The notes under the pieces were generated by a model. The model was not told where the DNA came from and searched no databases. It saw only the letters and a program-made list of their open reading frames with translations. Positions 7,465 through 7,696 of a stretch of DNA of 7,696 nucleotides are shown piece after piece; position 1 is the first letter of the stretch; every line of letters begins with the position of its first letter. The DNA is from Treponema sp. (lineage in GTDB: Bacteria > Spirochaetota > Spirochaetia > Treponematales > Breznakiellaceae): positions 1 to 7,696 of the forward strand of contig JAISGE010000095.1 in the NCBI GenBank assembly GCA_031263265.1, in the 5' to 3' direction. A program made the translations under genes and the position numbers.

Positions 7465-7490
7465 AAAAAAATCCGTTTTCAAAACCGGAT
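7465..7490 (-). terminator. Hairpin followed by seven T: terminator or leader attenuator
   Basis: On the minus strand ATCCGGTTTTGAAAACGGAT (7490-7471) can fold with ATCCG pairing CGGAT, one bulged G, three further T-A pairs and a small loop. It runs straight into seven T residues (7471-7465). That is the form of an intrinsic terminator, though the stem is weak. It stands 26 bases upstream of the binding-protein start. It could end transcription from an upstream minus-strand gene outside the window, or act as an attenuator if the promoter at 7580-7553 is used. The same near-palindrome could instead be an operator. Confidence 0.4.
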
Positions 7491-7493
7491 GGA

Positions 7494-7514
7494 TTTTGAA
7501 ACAGACTCAATTAT
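7494..7514 (+). repeat. 21-bp direct repeat, copy 2, upstream of the sugar transporter operon
   Basis: TTTTGAAACAGACTCAATTAT matches copy 1 at 4194-4214 at 19 of 21 positions. The two copies are 3,300 bases apart in the same orientation and bracket the three-gene operon. Copy 2 sits just upstream of the hairpin in the leader. Confidence 0.65.
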
Positions 7515-7696
7515 TTCATATTTTCAAACCATTTTAACCCCATTTATATATAACTATATCTACACGAAACCCGTTTGCAAGTAAGGAGGCCTGGTTCAGG
7601 GCCAGAGCATATAACATTGCATCTCTTTATCCCACAATGAATTATGAATTTATATGCGATGACTCTGAATATAAGGGGTTATTTCTCTCTTTTATC
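7511..7696. other. Upstream region with no recognisable gene
   Basis: No credible coding frame is seen in the 186 bases at the right edge. GGCCTGGTTCAGGGCC (7588-7603) can form a short hairpin of about six pairs with one bulge, but has no T-run on either strand. AAGGAGG at 7583-7589 resembles a Shine-Dalgarno, but no start codon follows at a useful distance. On the minus strand, 17 codons from the window edge run to a stop at about 7645, too little to call the tail of another gene. Confidence 0.4.
7553..7580 (-). promoter_or_regulatory. Candidate sigma-70 promoter of the sugar transporter operon
   Basis: On the minus strand there is TTGCAA (7580-7575), a 16-base spacer, then TATAGT (7558-7553), a fair match to -35 and -10 boxes. 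It would give a leader of roughly 105-110 bases containing the 21-bp repeat, the hairpin and the ribosome site. A second -10-like box, TATAAT (7465-7460), has no -35 box at proper distance and overlaps the T-run. This is a by-eye call in AT-rich DNA. Confidence 0.3.

Noticed and set aside
7439..7510. In-frame extension of the binding protein by 24 residues to an ATG at 7510.
   Set aside because: The extension would place non-signal sequence before the signal peptide and would translate through the hairpin and the ribosome site. GGAGGA at 7449-7444 fits the start at 7438.
7588..7603. GGCCTGGTTCAGGGCC hairpin as a terminator.
   Set aside because: No T-run follows on either strand and the stem is short and bulged.
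1..7696. CRISPR array, tRNA, rRNA, phage or defence gene cluster.
   Set aside because: I saw no regularly spaced repeats, cloverleaf pattern, rRNA motifs, or phage or defence protein domains on either strand.

Overview
The window looks like a chromosomal piece of a spirochaete, most probably a Treponema with about 50% GC (termite-gut type). This is inferred from three things: the architecture of RecJ, an unacylated substrate-binding protein whose mature end starts GGTKES as is common in treponemes, and IS1-family debris with a single-frame style transposase. No rRNA or marker gene is present, so the genus is a judgement.

Layout from left to right. (1) At 24-2153 on the plus strand is an intact recJ, the 5'-3' single-strand DNA exonuclease, with an unusual insertion of about 125 residues. 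(2) Directly behind its stop codon, and in the same frame, lies a very AT-rich ABC exporter gene (2250-3797, but coding-like from about 2166). It is foreign in composition and seems to have lost its normal 5' end. (3) At 3834-4187 is a small graveyard of insertion sequences: a 27-codon shred of an IS5-type transposase on the minus strand, then an internally deleted IS1-family element of about 272 bp that keeps both terminal inverted repeats. (4) From 7438 down to 4274 on the minus strand is a tight three-gene operon for ABC sugar uptake: binding protein, MalF-like permease, MalG-like permease. It converges on recJ and the exporter. (5) At 7439-7696 is the operon's leader and upstream region, with a candidate promoter, a hairpin followed by seven T residues, and one copy of a 21-bp repeat whose other copy lies just past the operon's far end.

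How it works together: recJ is housekeeping DNA repair and recombination. The sugar operon would make a periplasmic binding protein and the two membrane subunits of a CUT1-type importer. No ATPase is encoded here, so a shared MsmX/UgpC-type ATPase elsewhere is expected. The stretch between recJ and the sugar operon behaves as an insertion hotspot: an acquired exporter plus two decayed IS elements. I see no complete new system. The points most worth a second look are the exporter with no credible start codon, the extra domain in RecJ, and the structured leader and flanking repeats of the sugar operon.
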